Source: Entonaema liquescens
Lineage: Eukaryota > Ascomycota > Sordariomycetes > Xylariales > Xylariaceae
DNA length: 23,994 nt
Direction: 5' to 3'
NCBI GenBank assembly: GCA_902805475.1
Contig: CADCSX010000022.1
Coordinates: 1 to 23,994 of the forward strand
Below are positions 23,342-23,994 of the stretch, piece after piece. Within the stretch, counting starts at the first letter, position 1, and the number at the start of each line of letters is the position of its first letter. Under the pieces are notes generated by a model, which saw only the letters and a program-made list of their open reading frames with translations, made no database searches and was not told where the DNA came from. A program made the position numbers and the translations under genes.

Positions 23342-23994
23342 TTTAATAATGTAAAGAAATTTTAATATTATTAACATTTATCTTATAACTTAATTTAATT
23401 AAAACAACTTAAATTAAAATATAATTAAATATTATATAACCTATTTTTATAAATATAATATATTAAAATATTATATTAACATTATTTATAAACTTTATTA
23501 AATATTTATAAAAATTATATTTATAAAAAATACTAAATTTTTTATTAATTAAAAAAAAATAAATAAAATACAAAATTAATATAATTTTTATATATTATTA
23601 AATTATTATTATTAAAAGTTTTTTTATTTAAAAGATACTTATTTTTCTTAACAATCTTTATTTTATATTATATATCTTTAATATAATTTAATTATATACT
23701 TTAATTTTATATAATATATTATAAATATAACTTATCTTTTATTATTATATTATTTTTTTTTTTCTTTTTTTTTTAAATAATATAATTTTTTTATTTTATT
23801 TTATTATAATATTTTATTTTTTATATAAATATATTTAAAATATTAATATATTTTTTATTATAAAATACTTATTTATTTTTTATTATATTATTTAATAATT
23901 AATTATAATATATTTAAACTTATTATATTATTATTTTTTAAAACATAATATAAATTATTATATTTTTTATTATTTTATAATTATTTTTACATAA
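23342..23994. repeat. Long direct repeat, right copy (B)
   Basis: Same orientation and order as 1-653, starting TTTAATAAT and ending in ATTTTATAATTA followed by TTTT and an ATAA end, which corresponds to 631-653. The 42-base identical run is at 23442-23483. The long T tract here is broken by a C (23752-23774). The copy runs off the window, so its right end is unknown. Small indels and transitions separate the copies; by eye identity is well above 80%. Confidence 0.85.

Noticed and set aside
1..23994. Mitochondrial or apicoplast genome segment
   Set aside because: The composition could fit, but 24 kb would normally show rRNA, tRNA or respiratory genes, and none is visible. A non-coding organelle or plasmid molecule is not fully excluded.
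1..23994. Single LTR retrotransposon with 653-bp LTRs
   Set aside because: A 23.3-kb element is far longer than usual, no ordered gag-pol relic fills it, and both repeat copies run past the window edges so no LTR ends can be defined.
1..23994. Telomere repeats (TTAGGG type)
   Set aside because: No tandem run of such units occurs; only isolated matches such as TTTAGGGA near 22874 are present.
1..23994. Yeast-type ARS consensus matches (WTTTAYRTTTW)
   Set aside because: In DNA this rich in A and T such matches are expected by chance everywhere and carry no information.
1..23994. CRISPR array
   Set aside because: No regularly spaced direct repeats with unique spacers; the composite-site array has variable spacing and very short units, and the context is eukaryote-like.

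Overview
The window is extremely AT-rich non-coding DNA. Outside one island, sampled lines carry only about 0-12% G+C and many 60-base lines have none or almost none (read by eye, not computed). No convincing protein-coding gene, rRNA or tRNA is visible. The only open frame above 60 codons lies in the island and looks like a by-product of repeated motifs. The best reading is eukaryotic heterochromatin whose G:C pairs were lost by C-to-T decay, such as an AT-rich isochore or centromere-like block of a filamentous fungus with RIP (repeat-induced point mutation). Strand-polarised loss of C or G in blocks, decayed repeats and an absence of genes support this. The organism cannot be named; other very AT-rich genomes (anaerobic chytrids, Dictyostelium, Plasmodium) or a non-coding organelle or plasmid molecule are not excluded.

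Layout. The first 653 bases (1-653) and the last 653 bases (23342-23994) are diverged direct copies of each other, a spacing of about 23.34 kb. Between them is AT-rich filler with some structure: a long imperfect hairpin (2511-2599), a diverged ~182-bp tandem repeat (around 2820-3110), a small G-rich remnant with a repeated motif (4642-4733), a perfect 3 x 20-bp repeat (6251-6310), a C-retaining, G-depleted block (about 6840-9070), a G-retaining, C-free block (about 14690-15790), and weaker C-biased blocks near 16620-17060, 20230-21060 and 22200-22640. The two strongest polarised blocks may be remains of mobile elements, but the family cannot be assigned safely.

The centre of interest is an island at about 12259-13391, of ordinary base composition at its core. 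Its left part (12338-12736) is an array of seven composite units, each a TACGTA palindrome followed 11-12 bp later by a CACGTG palindrome (or a close variant), always in the same order, plus extra CACGTG sites. Next comes a stretch with four CCAAT pentamers and GCGC palindromes (12800-13034), then a tandem ~48-bp repeat (13071-13200). An imperfect inverted repeat sits at each edge (12259-12310 and 13325-13391). This looks like a dense protein-binding or regulatory element in decayed DNA: a promoter or LTR-like remnant, or a chromatin, centromere or replication element. That function is inference.
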